Below are positions 45,134 through 56,972 of a stretch of 64,000 bases of DNA, in pieces (the stretch's first letter is position 1; every line of letters begins with the position of its first letter). Location: contig NZ_LR217722.1 in NCBI RefSeq assembly GCF_900698975.1, positions 1 through 64,000 on the forward strand, given 5' to 3'. Made by a program: the position numbers and the translations under genes. The notes beneath the pieces are model-generated. The model was not told the DNA's origin. It searched no databases and saw only the letters and a list, made by a program, of their open reading frames with translations. The DNA comes from Buchnera aphidicola (Cinara splendens) (GTDB lineage Bacteria > Pseudomonadota > Gammaproteobacteria > Enterobacterales > Enterobacteriaceae).

Positions 45134-46381
45134 TTGAAAATTTATTTAGTTGGTGGGGCTATTCGAGATCGTTTATTAGGTTTTCCCGTGCATGATCGGG
45201 ATTGGGTAGTTGTAGGAAGTACATCTGAAAAAATGTTAAAAAAAAGATATTTACAAGTAGGAAAAGATTTTCCAGTTTTTATACATCCAAAAACACGTGA
45301 AGAATATGCTCTAGCTAGAACAGAAAAAAAAAGTGGTTTTGGATATTCTGGATTTTTATTTGATTTTTCTTCAAAAATTACTCTACAAGAAGATTTAATT
45401 AGACGTGATTTGACGATAAATGCAATTGCTCAAGATAAAAAAGGAAACATCATTGATTTATTTAACGGTCAAAAAGATATTAAAAAAAGAATTTTACGGC
45501 ACGTCTCTTCTTCTTTTGTCGAAGATCCTGTAAGAGTACTACGTGTAGCGAGATTTGCTGCAACATTGTCACATTTAGGTTTTTATATTGCATCAGAAAC
45601 TTTGACATTAATGAAATTGATTTGCCAAAAAAAAGAATTATTATATTTAACTCCTGAACGAATTTGGAAGGAAACGTATAAAGGATTATGTACACGTAAT
45701 CCTCACGTTTATTTTAAAATTTTACATCGTTGTAATGCTTTGTTTTATTTATTTCCAGAAATTAATTTTTTTTACAGAAAAACTAGTTTTTTTGATTTTC
45801 ATTGTAATTATGTCAATATTTTACAATTAAGTTTAATGGAACTATCTAGAATTTCTAAATGTACTGCTGATGTTGACATTAGGTTTTCTTATTTTTTACA
45901 ATTTATAAGTTATATTTATTCTGTTTCAGAAATTGATATTAAACATTATTTTTTTTATAAAAAACCTATTTTTTTAATAAAAAGTTTGTGTATGCGATTA
46001 AAAATTCCTAAAGAGACACAAAAAATTTTAATTATTGTATGCGGTTTTCATAAATTTTTACAAACTATTAAAATTCAAAATTCTACATTAATTGTTGATT
46101 TTTTTGATATTGTTGATGTATGGAGAAAACCTGATAGATTAAAAAAATTGATGTATTTAGATTTTTATGATTTTACTACTTATAATATTAAAAATAATTC
46201 TTTTGTTTTGGGAAAATTGTTAATATCTATGTTTTCGGTGATTAAAGATATTTCGGTTCAAGCGTGTATAGATACAAAATTATTTCGGGGAATTGCTATT
46301 AAACATGAATTATATCGTTTGCGAGTAGATAGTTTAAATAAATGGAGAAAAAATAACAAAAATTTTAAAATATTTTTATAA
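45134..46381 (+). CDS. cca: CCA-adding tRNA nucleotidyltransferase
   Basis: Adds or repairs the 3' CCA of tRNAs. 415 residues (412 in E. coli). The head domain is intact: YLVGGAIRDRLLG, the catalytic DRD in VHDRDWVVVG, RRDLTINAIAQD and EDPVRVLRVARFAA. Translation probably starts at TTG 45134 after AGGCGG; E. coli uses GTG at the same position. The C-terminal HD phosphohydrolase domain has lost its CHDLGK motif (aligned residues about 250-263 read RFSYFLQFISYIYS). Essential here because none of the seven tRNA genes encodes CCA. Confidence 0.95.
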   Translation: MKIYLVGGAIRDRLLGFPVHDRDWVVVGSTSEKMLKKRYLQVGKDFPVFIHPKTREEYALARTEKKSGFGYSGFLFDFSSKITLQEDLIRRDLTINAIAQDKKGNIIDLFNGQKDIKKRILRHVSSSFVEDPVRVLRVARFAATLSHLGFYIASETLTLMKLICQKKELLYLTPERIWKETYKGLCTRNPHVYFKILHRCNALFYLFPEINFFYRKTSFFDFHCNYVNILQLSLMELSRISKCTADVDIRFSYFLQFISYIYSVSEIDIKHYFFYKKPIFLIKSLCMRLKIPKETQKILIIVCGFHKFLQTIKIQNSTLIVDFFDIVDVWRKPDRLKKLMYLDFYDFTTYNIKNNSFVLGKLLISMFSVIKDISVQACIDTKLFRGIAIKHELYRLRVDSLNKWRKNNKNFKIFL

Positions 46382-46535
46382 TTTATGACCGCTTAAGAAT
46401 AAATGTTATTTTTTTATATTTAAATATATTTAATATTTTTATAAATTTTATAAAAAAAACATATTAATTAATTTTATTAAAAAATATATTTTGTATGTTT
46501 ATTGTACATAATAGTATATAGATAAAATTTATATT

Positions 46536-46982
46536 TTATATAAAAGCTAATACTGTTATTCCTGCTTGTATTTTATGTGATTTTTTTTTTAAATTATTAA
46601 TTTTCTGTTTGCATATAATGTTAACTGTTGTTTCGAGATATATAGATTGATCATGCAAATTAGTATTATTTATTAAAAATAAAATTTTTCCTGCATAAAT
46701 GTTTATAGATTCTTTATTAATTGGAATATAAGCATATTTTTGATTTTTTTTCTTAAAAATTTTATTTTTTATTACAATTTGTGCACCGTATTCAGATTGA
46801 ATTATAAATTTTATTTTTTTAGGATAATAATTTTTTATTTGTCCATTGCATGGAGATACAATTATTTTTTTATTAGAATGAATTATTATTTTTTTTTGAT
46901 TTATGATAGTATTTTTTATGTCAAAAATATTTTGAATAATTCCAGTAATTGGTGATAAAATATATCTTTTTTTTTTATTCAT
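46536..46982 (-). CDS. crr: Relic glucose-specific EIIA (Crr) without catalytic histidines
   Basis: 148 residues against 169. The beta-barrel pattern of EIIA-Glc is visible: LSPITGIIQNIFDI, SNKKIIVSPCNGQI, FIIQSEYGAQIVI and AGITVLAFI align with APLSGEIVNI, GNKMVAPVDGTI, SIESDSGVELFV and VGETPVI. The two active-site histidines (NHAF and VHFG in E. coli) are both absent; the second site reads IKNK. The position before ligA is that of crr in relatives. ptsI and ptsH, its phosphate donors, are gone from the upstream side. Probably non-functional in phosphotransfer. Confidence 0.65.
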   Translation of the reverse strand: MNKKKRYILSPITGIIQNIFDIKNTIINQKKIIIHSNKKIIVSPCNGQIKNYYPKKIKFIIQSEYGAQIVIKNKIFKKKNQKYAYIPINKESINIYAGKILFLINNTNLHDQSIYLETTVNIICKQKINNLKKKSHKIQAGITVLAFI

Positions 46983-49195
<2,213 letters not shown>

Positions 49196-49232
49196 TATTT
49201 AAGTGTGTTTTTTAGTTATTTAGCAGATAATA

Positions 49233-49305
49233 TGGGTCGTGCAGGATTTGAACCTGCGACCAATTGATTAAAAGTCAACTGCTCTACCAACTGAGCTAAC
49301 GACCC
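49233..49305 (-). tRNA. tRNA-Lys (TTT)
   Basis: 73 nt. Acceptor GGGTCGT/ACGACCC, anticodon loop CTTTTAA with TTT, T loop TTCAAAT, discriminator A, no encoded CCA. It is the downstream member of a Val-Lys pair, as beside gltX in E. coli. Confidence 0.97.
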
Positions 49306-49310
49306 TTTTA

Positions 49311-49383
49311 TGGGTGATGACGGTTTTGAACCGCCGACCCTCTCCGTGTAAAGGAGAAGCTCTACCAACTGAGCTAATCACCC
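49311..49383 (-). tRNA. tRNA-Val (TAC)
   Basis: 73 nt. Acceptor GGGTGAT/ATCACCC, anticodon stem TCTCC/GGAGA with loop TTTACAC and anticodon TAC, discriminator A, no encoded CCA. Divergent from gltX. Confidence 0.97.
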
Positions 49384-49535
49384 GTATATATAACTATATT
49401 GTAGAACAGATATATTATGAGTCAATATATATTTTATATATATTTGTTTATTTGATTAAAAAATATACAATATTATATATATATATTATGTTTATAAATA
49501 TTTTTGACTATTTTGATTAATAATTTGAGTACTTT

Positions 49536-50951
49536 ATGAAAATTAAAACTAGATTTTCTCCTAGTCCTACAGGATTTTTACATATAGGTGGTGTACGAAC
49601 AGCTTTATATGCATGGCTTTTTGCTCGTAAAAACCATGGTTCATTTGTTTTGCGAATTGAGGATACTGATTCAAAAAGAGTAAGTAGTGATTTTGTTTCA
49701 GATGTTTTGAATAGTTTAACGTATTTAGGGTTATTGTGGGATGAGGGGCCTATTTATCAAAGTCATCGTTTAGAAATATATCAAGATATAATATTATTTA
49801 TGTTAAAAAAAGGTCTTGCATATAAATGTTATTGTTCACCAGAACGATTAGATACGTTAAGAAAAATTCAAATTCTGAATAGACAAAAGCCAAAGTATGA
49901 TCAAAAATGTTTAAATAATAATTGTATTTTTAAAAAATCTAATATTCCTTTTGTAGTACGTTTTAAAAATCCTTCTGAAGGGGTAGTAAAATTTACTGAT
50001 ATGATTAGAGGTGATATATCTATATCTAACTATGAATTAGATGATTTGATTATTCAGCGATCTAATGGTATGCCAACATACAATTTTTGTGTTGTAATTG
50101 ATGATTGGAAAATGAATATTACTCATGTAATTCGAGGTGAAGATCATATTAATAATACTCCTAGACAAATTAATTTATTGAATGCATTAAATGCTCCTAT
50201 TCCAAAATATGCACATGCATCAATGATTTTAGATTCTAACGGAGCTAAATTATCAAAGAGAAATACTTCAATGAGTATTTCTAGTTATATTAATGCAGGA
50301 TTTATTCCTGAAGCAATTTTAAACTATGTATTGCGTTTAGGTTGGTCTTATAAAAATCAAGAAATTTTTTCTGTTAAAGACATGAAAAATTATTTTAATT
50401 TACAAAATATAAGTCAGTCACCAAGTATTGTAAATGATAAAAAACTTTTATGGTTGAATCATTATTATTTAAGTAAATTACCAATTGAGACTACATACAA
50501 TTACTTAGTTTCTTACATGAATAAGAAAAAAATTTTTTTGGATAATAAAATTGATATTCGTGGTTTATTAAAAGAATTTTTAAAACATCATAATACTTTA
50601 AAAGAATTTATATCTTCATATGTTTACTTTTATAAAGATATTAATTTGTTTGACGTTAATAATATTGAAATATATTGTAGTATTATTAATATTAAGATAT
50701 TAAAATTTTTACATAAAAATTTTTGTTTATTAACTGATTGGAATAAATCAAATATTTTATTTTTAATTAAACAATCTGTATCAAAATTTAATGTATTTTT
50801 TAAAGATGTAGCGACTTTAATTAGAATCGGTATTTCTGGACGAGCTCATACACCTAATATTTCTACCATAGTTTTTTATTTAGGAAAAAATACATTTTTA
50901 TTACGAATACATAATTTTATTAAGTATATACAATTAAAAATGTATAAGTAA
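49536..50951 (+). CDS. gltX: Glutamyl-tRNA synthetase
   Basis: Charges tRNA-Glu. 471 residues equal to E. coli. The HIGH-type motif is in PSPTGFLHIGGVRTALY (about 9-25), the KMSKS-type motif is KLSKR. RIEDTD and IRGEDHINNTPRQI are normal. The anticodon-binding C-terminal third is diverged. The four-cysteine zinc site is partly visible (CYC, then C and C further on). Divergent from the Val/Lys tRNAs, its usual neighbours. Confidence 0.97.
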   Translation: MKIKTRFSPSPTGFLHIGGVRTALYAWLFARKNHGSFVLRIEDTDSKRVSSDFVSDVLNSLTYLGLLWDEGPIYQSHRLEIYQDIILFMLKKGLAYKCYCSPERLDTLRKIQILNRQKPKYDQKCLNNNCIFKKSNIPFVVRFKNPSEGVVKFTDMIRGDISISNYELDDLIIQRSNGMPTYNFCVVIDDWKMNITHVIRGEDHINNTPRQINLLNALNAPIPKYAHASMILDSNGAKLSKRNTSMSISSYINAGFIPEAILNYVLRLGWSYKNQEIFSVKDMKNYFNLQNISQSPSIVNDKKLLWLNHYYLSKLPIETTYNYLVSYMNKKKIFLDNKIDIRGLLKEFLKHHNTLKEFISSYVYFYKDINLFDVNNIEIYCSIINIKILKFLHKNFCLLTDWNKSNILFLIKQSVSKFNVFFKDVATLIRIGISGRAHTPNISTIVFYLGKNTFLLRIHNFIKYIQLKMYK

Positions 50952-51203
50952 ATATATACAATTATATATTTTGAGTGTGATTTTTGTTTCTATTAGATAT
51001 AGAAAATATAATTAAATTAAATAAAGTAGATACATATTATATATTTATATATAACACGATAGTAGTATTTTACTATGTATATTTAGTTGTACTAAACATA
51101 TAATATGTACATATAATAAACATGTAATTATATTACGTGATATTAATCGAATTAATAAAGAAAATTTTTGCCGCATTTTTAATAAAAATAGCTTTTTTAT
51201 GGT

Positions 51204-51476
51204 TTAAATTTGCATATTCATTATTTCTTCGTATAAACTAATTAATTTATTTTGTATTTTTAATAACATATTTATTTTATATTCTTGATTATTTTGTTTT
51301 ATTTTTGTTTTTTTTAAGTTAATTTTTTCTATGTTATTTTTTGTTTTTTTGGTATCTAATAATTCAGGTAGTGTATTTTTCCATATTTTTAAAAAATTTT
51401 TATTTTTTATATTTTTTGGGTGTGATGCAGAAGCTATTGTTTTGATTAATTGTGGTTGTATTGCATTTATTTTCAT
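51204..51476 (-). CDS. fliE: FliE, flagellar hook-basal body junction protein
   Basis: Links the MS ring to the proximal rod and is needed for export gating. 90 residues from MKINAIQPQLIKTIAS, preceded by TAGGACATATTTT; the frame starts seven codons earlier but alignment supports this start. The C-terminal IQNKLISLYEEIMNMQI matches VRNKLVAAYQEVMSMQV of E. coli. The middle is a poor Lys/Asn stretch. Divergent from fliF, as in E. coli. Confidence 0.88.
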   Translation of the reverse strand: MKINAIQPQLIKTIASASHPKNIKNKNFLKIWKNTLPELLDTKKTKNNIEKINLKKTKIKQNNQEYKINMLLKIQNKLISLYEEIMNMQI

Positions 51477-51651
51477 AAAATATGTCCTATTTTGCATATT
51501 ATTTTTATAATATAATTTTTATATTAACATATAAATATAGTATATTATTACATATTTAAACATTTTTTAAGTTATTATATATGTTTATTGTTATGATTGT
51601 TAGTTCGTACATTTTCATATTTATATAACAATTATTTTTTAGGAAAAAAGT

Positions 51652-53340
51652 ATGGATTTTATAAATATGTTGTATTCAAAAATACAAAAAAAATGGAAGT
51701 ATTTTTTGTTTTTTATATCACATAAAACAAAATTTGTTATCACTAGCTTTTTAGTAGTGATTTTTTTTCTATGTGCAGTTTTATTCTGGATGAATAAAGT
51801 TAATTATGTAGTATTGTACAATAATTTGTCTGATATTGATGGAAAATGGGTGATATCTAAATTAAAAGACATGAATGTTTCATATCAGTTCCATCATTCT
51901 TCTAAAAAATTATTAGTTCCTGAAGATAAAATTGATGAATTACGTTTTTCTTTAATGAATAAAAAAGATGTAATAAAAAAAAATGATGGTTTTGAGTTAC
52001 TCGATAAGGAAAAATTTAGTATTAGTCAATTTCATGAACATGTTAATTATCATCGAGGATTAGAAGGAGAATTATCACAAACATTAGAGTGCATATTTCC
52101 AATTCAGCATGCTCGAGTACATTTGGTGTGTAAAAAAGATACTGATTTTTTTAGAGATGATCAGGTACCATCAGCTTCAGTAGTTGTTACTGTTTTTCCA
52201 GATACACAATTAACTGAAGAACAAATAGATGCTATTGCTCTACTAATATCAGGCAGTGTACCAAATTTATCTGCTGATAATATTATTGTAGTTAATCAAT
52301 TTGGAAATATTTTAAATAAATTTACTTTAAATTATTCTAGATTTTTTAATAATAATAAATATAAAAAAATTAATATTTTAGAACAATATTATTGTGACCA
52401 TATTAATAATTTATTAACATCTATGTATGGATCAAAAAATTTTATTGTACATGTGCGCGCCAAAATAAAAAAAAATAATACTATTATTAATAATGTTAAA
52501 ATAGAAAAAAATAGTACTAACGGTCAATCTAAAAAACTATTAGATGATATGTCAGATGTTTTTTTAAATAATAAAAAGAATATGTTCTCCAGTAGTATTG
52601 TACATAAGTTATTTTTGATGAAAAAAATAAGTACATTAATTACCAAAAAAATTTTAATGAACAATATTAGTCAAATTAATTCAACTATTAAAAAAAAAAT
52701 CATCAATATAAATAATTATATGTTGTCTAGTAACATGAATACAATTCATAATGTTAATGACAAATTAATAAATCCTAATAAGATAGATAATCGTGCTGAT
52801 GATTTGTTTTCTGATTTAAGTAAATTAGATATTCAATGTTTAAATATTACAGTATTGATAAATTATAAAAAAAATGATGCAGGGATATATGTTCCTTGTT
52901 CTTTTCAAGAATTACAAGATTTAGAAAAATTAATTAAATCAGTAATAGATTTTTCTGATCACCGAGGTGATTGCATTAATATAATTAATTATAGATTTTT
53001 TTCTTCACATATTATTTCGAATCATGATATTTTTTCTGTATATAATTATTTAAATATGAATCATTTATTGTTTTTTTGTATCATTTTTTTTTTTATTTTT
53101 TTGTTTATTTTTATATTATTGAAAATTATTATGATAGATAATCAGAAAAAAAATTCCCTAACAACAGTTAGTAAGATTAGTAAAAATTCAAAAAATTATA
53201 ATTGTGCAAGTATTGATGAATTAAATTATAAAAAAAACGATTGTGCTGATAAAGATCATTGTCTCGTTAAGCATGATTTTTTAGATAAACATCCAAAAAT
53301 TATTGAACAAGTGATACGTTATTGGATAAATAAAAAATGA
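51652..53340 (+). CDS. fliF: FliF, flagellar MS-ring protein
   Basis: Forms the MS ring in the inner membrane and houses the export gate. 562 residues (552 in E. coli). Two transmembrane segments, about 26-48 and 465-485, flank the periplasmic ring-building domains. HVNYHRGLEGELSQTLE and ARVHLVC are family blocks. The C-terminal tail that binds FliG is kept. AGGAAAAAAGT precedes the ATG. Its TGA overlaps the fliG ATG by four bases. Confidence 0.95.
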   Translation: MDFINMLYSKIQKKWKYFLFFISHKTKFVITSFLVVIFFLCAVLFWMNKVNYVVLYNNLSDIDGKWVISKLKDMNVSYQFHHSSKKLLVPEDKIDELRFSLMNKKDVIKKNDGFELLDKEKFSISQFHEHVNYHRGLEGELSQTLECIFPIQHARVHLVCKKDTDFFRDDQVPSASVVVTVFPDTQLTEEQIDAIALLISGSVPNLSADNIIVVNQFGNILNKFTLNYSRFFNNNKYKKINILEQYYCDHINNLLTSMYGSKNFIVHVRAKIKKNNTIINNVKIEKNSTNGQSKKLLDDMSDVFLNNKKNMFSSSIVHKLFLMKKISTLITKKILMNNISQINSTIKKKIININNYMLSSNMNTIHNVNDKLINPNKIDNRADDLFSDLSKLDIQCLNITVLINYKKNDAGIYVPCSFQELQDLEKLIKSVIDFSDHRGDCINIINYRFFSSHIISNHDIFSVYNYLNMNHLLFFCIIFFFIFLFIFILLKIIMIDNQKKNSLTTVSKISKNSKNYNCASIDELNYKKNDCADKDHCLVKHDFLDKHPKIIEQVIRYWINKK

Positions 53341-54317
53341 TTTGTTTAAACGGTATACAGAAAAGTGCTTTATTATTAATATCTATGGACAAAAAAACTT
53401 CGGCGGCAGTTTTAAAAAATTTTACTAATTCAGAAATTAGTAGTTTTATTGATGCAATTTTAGCTTTAGATGCTAATGTTTTAAAATATACCGATACAGT
53501 ACTTTATGAATTTTATGATTTATTAAAAAAAAATAAAATTGTTAATTTTGATATTAAAAATCATATATCACAAATTATAGATCATACCTTAGGTTTAGAT
53601 TTATCTCGCAAGTTATTTAAAAAAAGTTTAATAAAAAACGATTTTATTCATAATATTACTATGTTAGAAAAATTAGGAGCAAAAAATATTTTTTTATTAA
53701 TTAAAAATGAGAATTTAAATATTGTAACAGCATTGTTAATGCATATGAATAAAAAGCTAACAACTGATATTTTGTCTTTTTTTAATACACAGAACAGATT
53801 AAACATTTTAAATCATATGGTAAATTTTACTGGTTTACATTCTTCTGGTTTTTTAGAATTAAATAAAATTATTTGTATGTTTTTATACACACAAAAATCT
53901 TCTTTAGTAGAAAAAGAAAGAATCAATAAAATTATATATATATTATCTTATTTTGTACAAGATAGCATTGTTCAGTTTATTTGTAAAATTAATACTCAAG
54001 ATAAAAATATTTTAAATAAACTAATAAGTAAATATTTTAATTTTAACGATATAATATATATTGAAGATAGTAGTATAAAATATATCATAGATAATACAGA
54101 TATAGATCATTTATGCGTTTTCTTGTGTAATATCGATGAATCTGTTCAAAAAAAATTTCTTTATAATATGTCATATAAGAAATGTCAGTATTTTAAAAAA
54201 ACAATGTTATTAAATAAATCAATTGCTTATAATATTATTTATTTTAAAAAAAAATTATTACTTAAAAATATTAAAAGATTTATACGGAATAATAAGATTA
54301 TCATAAAATCAGAGTAG
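53337..54317 (+). CDS. fliG: FliG, flagellar motor switch protein
   Basis: Switch-complex protein on the cytoplasmic face of the MS ring. 326 residues (331 in E. coli), start in the ATGA overlap with fliF. GIQKSALLLISMDKKTSAAVLKNF matches the N-terminal start in blocks. The middle and C-terminal domains are strongly diverged; the charged torque helix that faces MotA is not clear. Since Buchnera has no motor or filament, only the structural role is likely needed. Confidence 0.92.
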   Translation: MICLNGIQKSALLLISMDKKTSAAVLKNFTNSEISSFIDAILALDANVLKYTDTVLYEFYDLLKKNKIVNFDIKNHISQIIDHTLGLDLSRKLFKKSLIKNDFIHNITMLEKLGAKNIFLLIKNENLNIVTALLMHMNKKLTTDILSFFNTQNRLNILNHMVNFTGLHSSGFLELNKIICMFLYTQKSSLVEKERINKIIYILSYFVQDSIVQFICKINTQDKNILNKLISKYFNFNDIIYIEDSSIKYIIDNTDIDHLCVFLCNIDESVQKKFLYNMSYKKCQYFKKTMLLNKSIAYNIIYFKKKLLLKNIKRFIRNNKIIIKSE

Positions 54318-54326
54318 GCATAGTAT

Positions 54327-55016
54327 ATGAAAGTTTTTACTAATAATAATTTATGGAAAACATGGCGTTTTAAAAAATCTAAAAAAATATTTCATGTGAT
54401 AGGTACTCAAAACGTTGAAAAAGATAAAACTTTAAAGCGATCTGATTTTATTAAGAATAAAAATAATTCTTCATATTCTGATATATATCAGAAAGGGTAT
54501 CAAAAAGGTTTATTAGACGGGTACCGAAAAGGATATTATATTGGCTGGATGCAAGGATTTAATTATTCTTGTGATGCTGTTTTAAAAAATACCGAACAGT
54601 GTATTCAAGTACAGCTTTCAAATCTTCTTAGACAATTTAGAACTGCTATTGAGAAATTTAATTGTAATTTTTCGAAACGTTTGATCAATATCGTATTACG
54701 TATCTCAAAAATTTTTTTGGATGATGTATTATCAGTTAATAAGCAGTATTTGATTAAAAGAATAAAAAAGCTCATTAAACAATCAAGATATATATTTCAG
54801 AAATTACAATTACATGTTCACCCTGATCATTATCGAACTATAATAAATAAATTTGGATTTTTAATGAGTAAATATAAATGGACTGTTATTAGCGATAAAA
54901 AAATAGATATTTACAGTTATCGTATTATTACTGCTAAAGAAGAAATAGATGCTTCTTTGTCATCTTTTTGGTTTAGAATTAATGATGCAGCTAATTCATT
55001 AGATAAAGATATATAA
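54327..55016 (+). CDS. fliH: FliH, flagellar export ATPase regulator
   Basis: Peripheral stalk protein that holds the FliI ATPase at the export gate. 229 residues, length as in E. coli. The hallmark GxxxG-type repeats are seen as KGYQKGLLDGYRKGYYIGWM near residues 59-78. The C-terminal domain shows LHVHPDHYR. It lies between fliG and fliI as usual. Confidence 0.93.
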   Translation: MKVFTNNNLWKTWRFKKSKKIFHVIGTQNVEKDKTLKRSDFIKNKNNSSYSDIYQKGYQKGLLDGYRKGYYIGWMQGFNYSCDAVLKNTEQCIQVQLSNLLRQFRTAIEKFNCNFSKRLINIVLRISKIFLDDVLSVNKQYLIKRIKKLIKQSRYIFQKLQLHVHPDHYRTIINKFGFLMSKYKWTVISDKKIDIYSYRIITAKEEIDASLSSFWFRINDAANSLDKDI

Positions 55017-55030
55017 ATGGTGTATTAAAT

Positions 55031-56395
55031 ATGTGGTTTCATCGAATCAACAAGTTTGAAAAAAAAATATCATTTATTACTCGTGATTTTTCATATGGTC
55101 GAGTATTAAGTGTTAATAATTTAATTATTGAAGCAACAGGAATATATTTACCCGTAGGATATTTTTGTTTTGTAGAACGTATGTATCGTGAAAAATTGTC
55201 TAAAGTAGTGTGTAAAATTATAGGTTTTAAAGAAAAAATTATTTTTTTAATACCTATTACAAGTTTAGATGGTATTTTTCCGGGATCTAAAGTTTTTGCA
55301 GGATATCATGTCAATCGTAATATTTCTACATATACTAAATTTCCATTTGGAAAGCAGTTGTTAGGTCGCATATTAGATGGTTTTGGTCATCCCTTAGATG
55401 ATTTTGGAGAGATTAAATCAAAAAAAAAATCTTTTAGTTTTTTTAAATCATTTACTAATCCTTTGCAAAGAATTCCTATTACTAAAATTTTAGATACTGG
55501 TGTAAGAGCGATTAATAGTTTATTAACAGTTGGACGAGGTCAGAGAATGGGTATATTTTCTCAACCTGGTTTAGGAAAGAGTATGTTGCTCGGGATGATG
55601 TCTAGATATACTGATGCAGATGTAATTGTGGTTTCTTTAGTAGGTGAACGAGGCAGAGAAGTTAAGGAATTTATTGATAATGTTTTAGGTTTTAATAGTT
55701 TAAAAAAATCTGTTGTAATTGTTTCTCCAGCAGATGTTTCTCCTATATTTAAAATTCAGTCAGTTCAATATGCAACATCAATTGCAGAATATTTTTGTAA
55801 AAAAAATAATCATGTATTGTTAATAGTTGATTCGTTGACACGATATGCTATGGCATATCGAGAAATATCAAATGCAATGTATGAAGTTCCTGTTTTAAAA
55901 GGATATCCTGCTTCTATTTTTTCTAATATTCCTTATTTAATTGAACGAACAGGTAATGTAAATAGTAATGGTCGTGGTTCTGTTACTTCTTTTTATACCG
56001 TTCTAACTGAAGGAGATGAATATAATGATCCTATTTTAGATATAGCTAAATCTGTATTAGATGGACATGTAGTATTATCACATATTTTATCAGAAGAAGG
56101 ACATTATCCAGCAATTGATATTGAAAAGTCTATTAGTAGATCTATGCATTCAATTGTAAATTACGATCATTACAAAAAATCTATATATTTAAAAAAATTA
56201 ATTTCATGTTATCATCATCACAGTGACTTAATTAATTTAGGTGTTTATGCTTCCGGTAATAATAAATTATTAGATGAAGCAATAAGTATATGGCCGATTT
56301 TGAAAAAATTTTTACAACAGAATTTTTTAGAATGTTGCACTTATACTCAATCAATTATTGAATTGTCAAAATTATTAAAAAATTTTAATATATAA
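55031..56395 (+). CDS. fliI: FliI, flagellar export ATPase
   Basis: F1-beta-like ATPase energising type III export. 454 residues (457 in E. coli). The P-loop reads SQPGLGKS where E. coli has AGSGVGKS; Lys and Ser are kept. VVSLVGERGREVKEF, LLIVDSLTRYAMAYREI and the RGSVTSFYTVLTEGDE block are normal. Catalytic Glu in GERGRE is retained. It follows fliH and precedes the frameshifted fliJ by 13 bases. Confidence 0.96.
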   Translation: MWFHRINKFEKKISFITRDFSYGRVLSVNNLIIEATGIYLPVGYFCFVERMYREKLSKVVCKIIGFKEKIIFLIPITSLDGIFPGSKVFAGYHVNRNISTYTKFPFGKQLLGRILDGFGHPLDDFGEIKSKKKSFSFFKSFTNPLQRIPITKILDTGVRAINSLLTVGRGQRMGIFSQPGLGKSMLLGMMSRYTDADVIVVSLVGERGREVKEFIDNVLGFNSLKKSVVIVSPADVSPIFKIQSVQYATSIAEYFCKKNNHVLLIVDSLTRYAMAYREISNAMYEVPVLKGYPASIFSNIPYLIERTGNVNSNGRGSVTSFYTVLTEGDEYNDPILDIAKSVLDGHVVLSHILSEEGHYPAIDIEKSISRSMHSIVNYDHYKKSIYLKKLISCYHHHSDLINLGVYASGNNKLLDEAISIWPILKKFLQQNFLECCTYTQSIIELSKLLKNFNI

Positions 56396-56408
56396 AATGG
56401 TGATATAT

Positions 56409-56857
56409 ATGATATATAATATTTCTCGTATCTATATGTTTAAAAAAAAACAAAAATAGATATTAAAAAAAATATTCATTATGTAAAATTTTATAAAAAT
56501 AAAGAAAAACAAATACAGCAATATTTATCACAATTATATAAATATTATGACCAATATAATGTATATTTATATGAAAAATTTTTCCTTGGAGGTTCGCAAT
56601 ATATAATTAAGGTCTATATACAGTTTTTGCTGATGTTAAAAAAATTTATTTTTCAGCAACATATTTTTTTAAACTATTTTAAAAAAAAAGTTAAAAATAG
56701 ATTATTTATACATCATAAATTATATTTAAAATTAGAAACTTGGAAGAAATTAGAACTACGTATCAAGAATCGTATTGTACAAAAAAAAATATTAACAAAT
56801 CAGCGTGAAGATAGTTTAACATGTTCAAATATTTATGATTTTTTACATCGAACATGA
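56409..56857 (+). CDS. fliJ: FliJ, flagellar export chaperone, frameshifted at a poly(A) tract
   Basis: Central-stalk protein of the export ATPase. The ATG at 56409 runs into TAG at 56457 after 16 codons. One extra A in the A9 tract at 56442-56450 joins it to an open frame that continues to 56857, giving 149 residues (147 in E. coli). The restored protein shows KEKQIQQYLSQLYKYYDQYN and LETWKKLELRIKNR, matching the coiled-coil pattern of E. coli FliJ along its whole length. A TTG at 56627 would give only a 76-residue tail. fliK, which should follow, is absent. Confidence 0.8.
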
Positions 56858-56972
56858 ATAAAATTATTAATTTTTTTAGTTCTTTCAAATATAAATTATG
56901 ATATTATATATAAAATAATTTTTTTATTAGGAATAATTATTTCATATTTTATAAACAAAAAAGTTATATATT

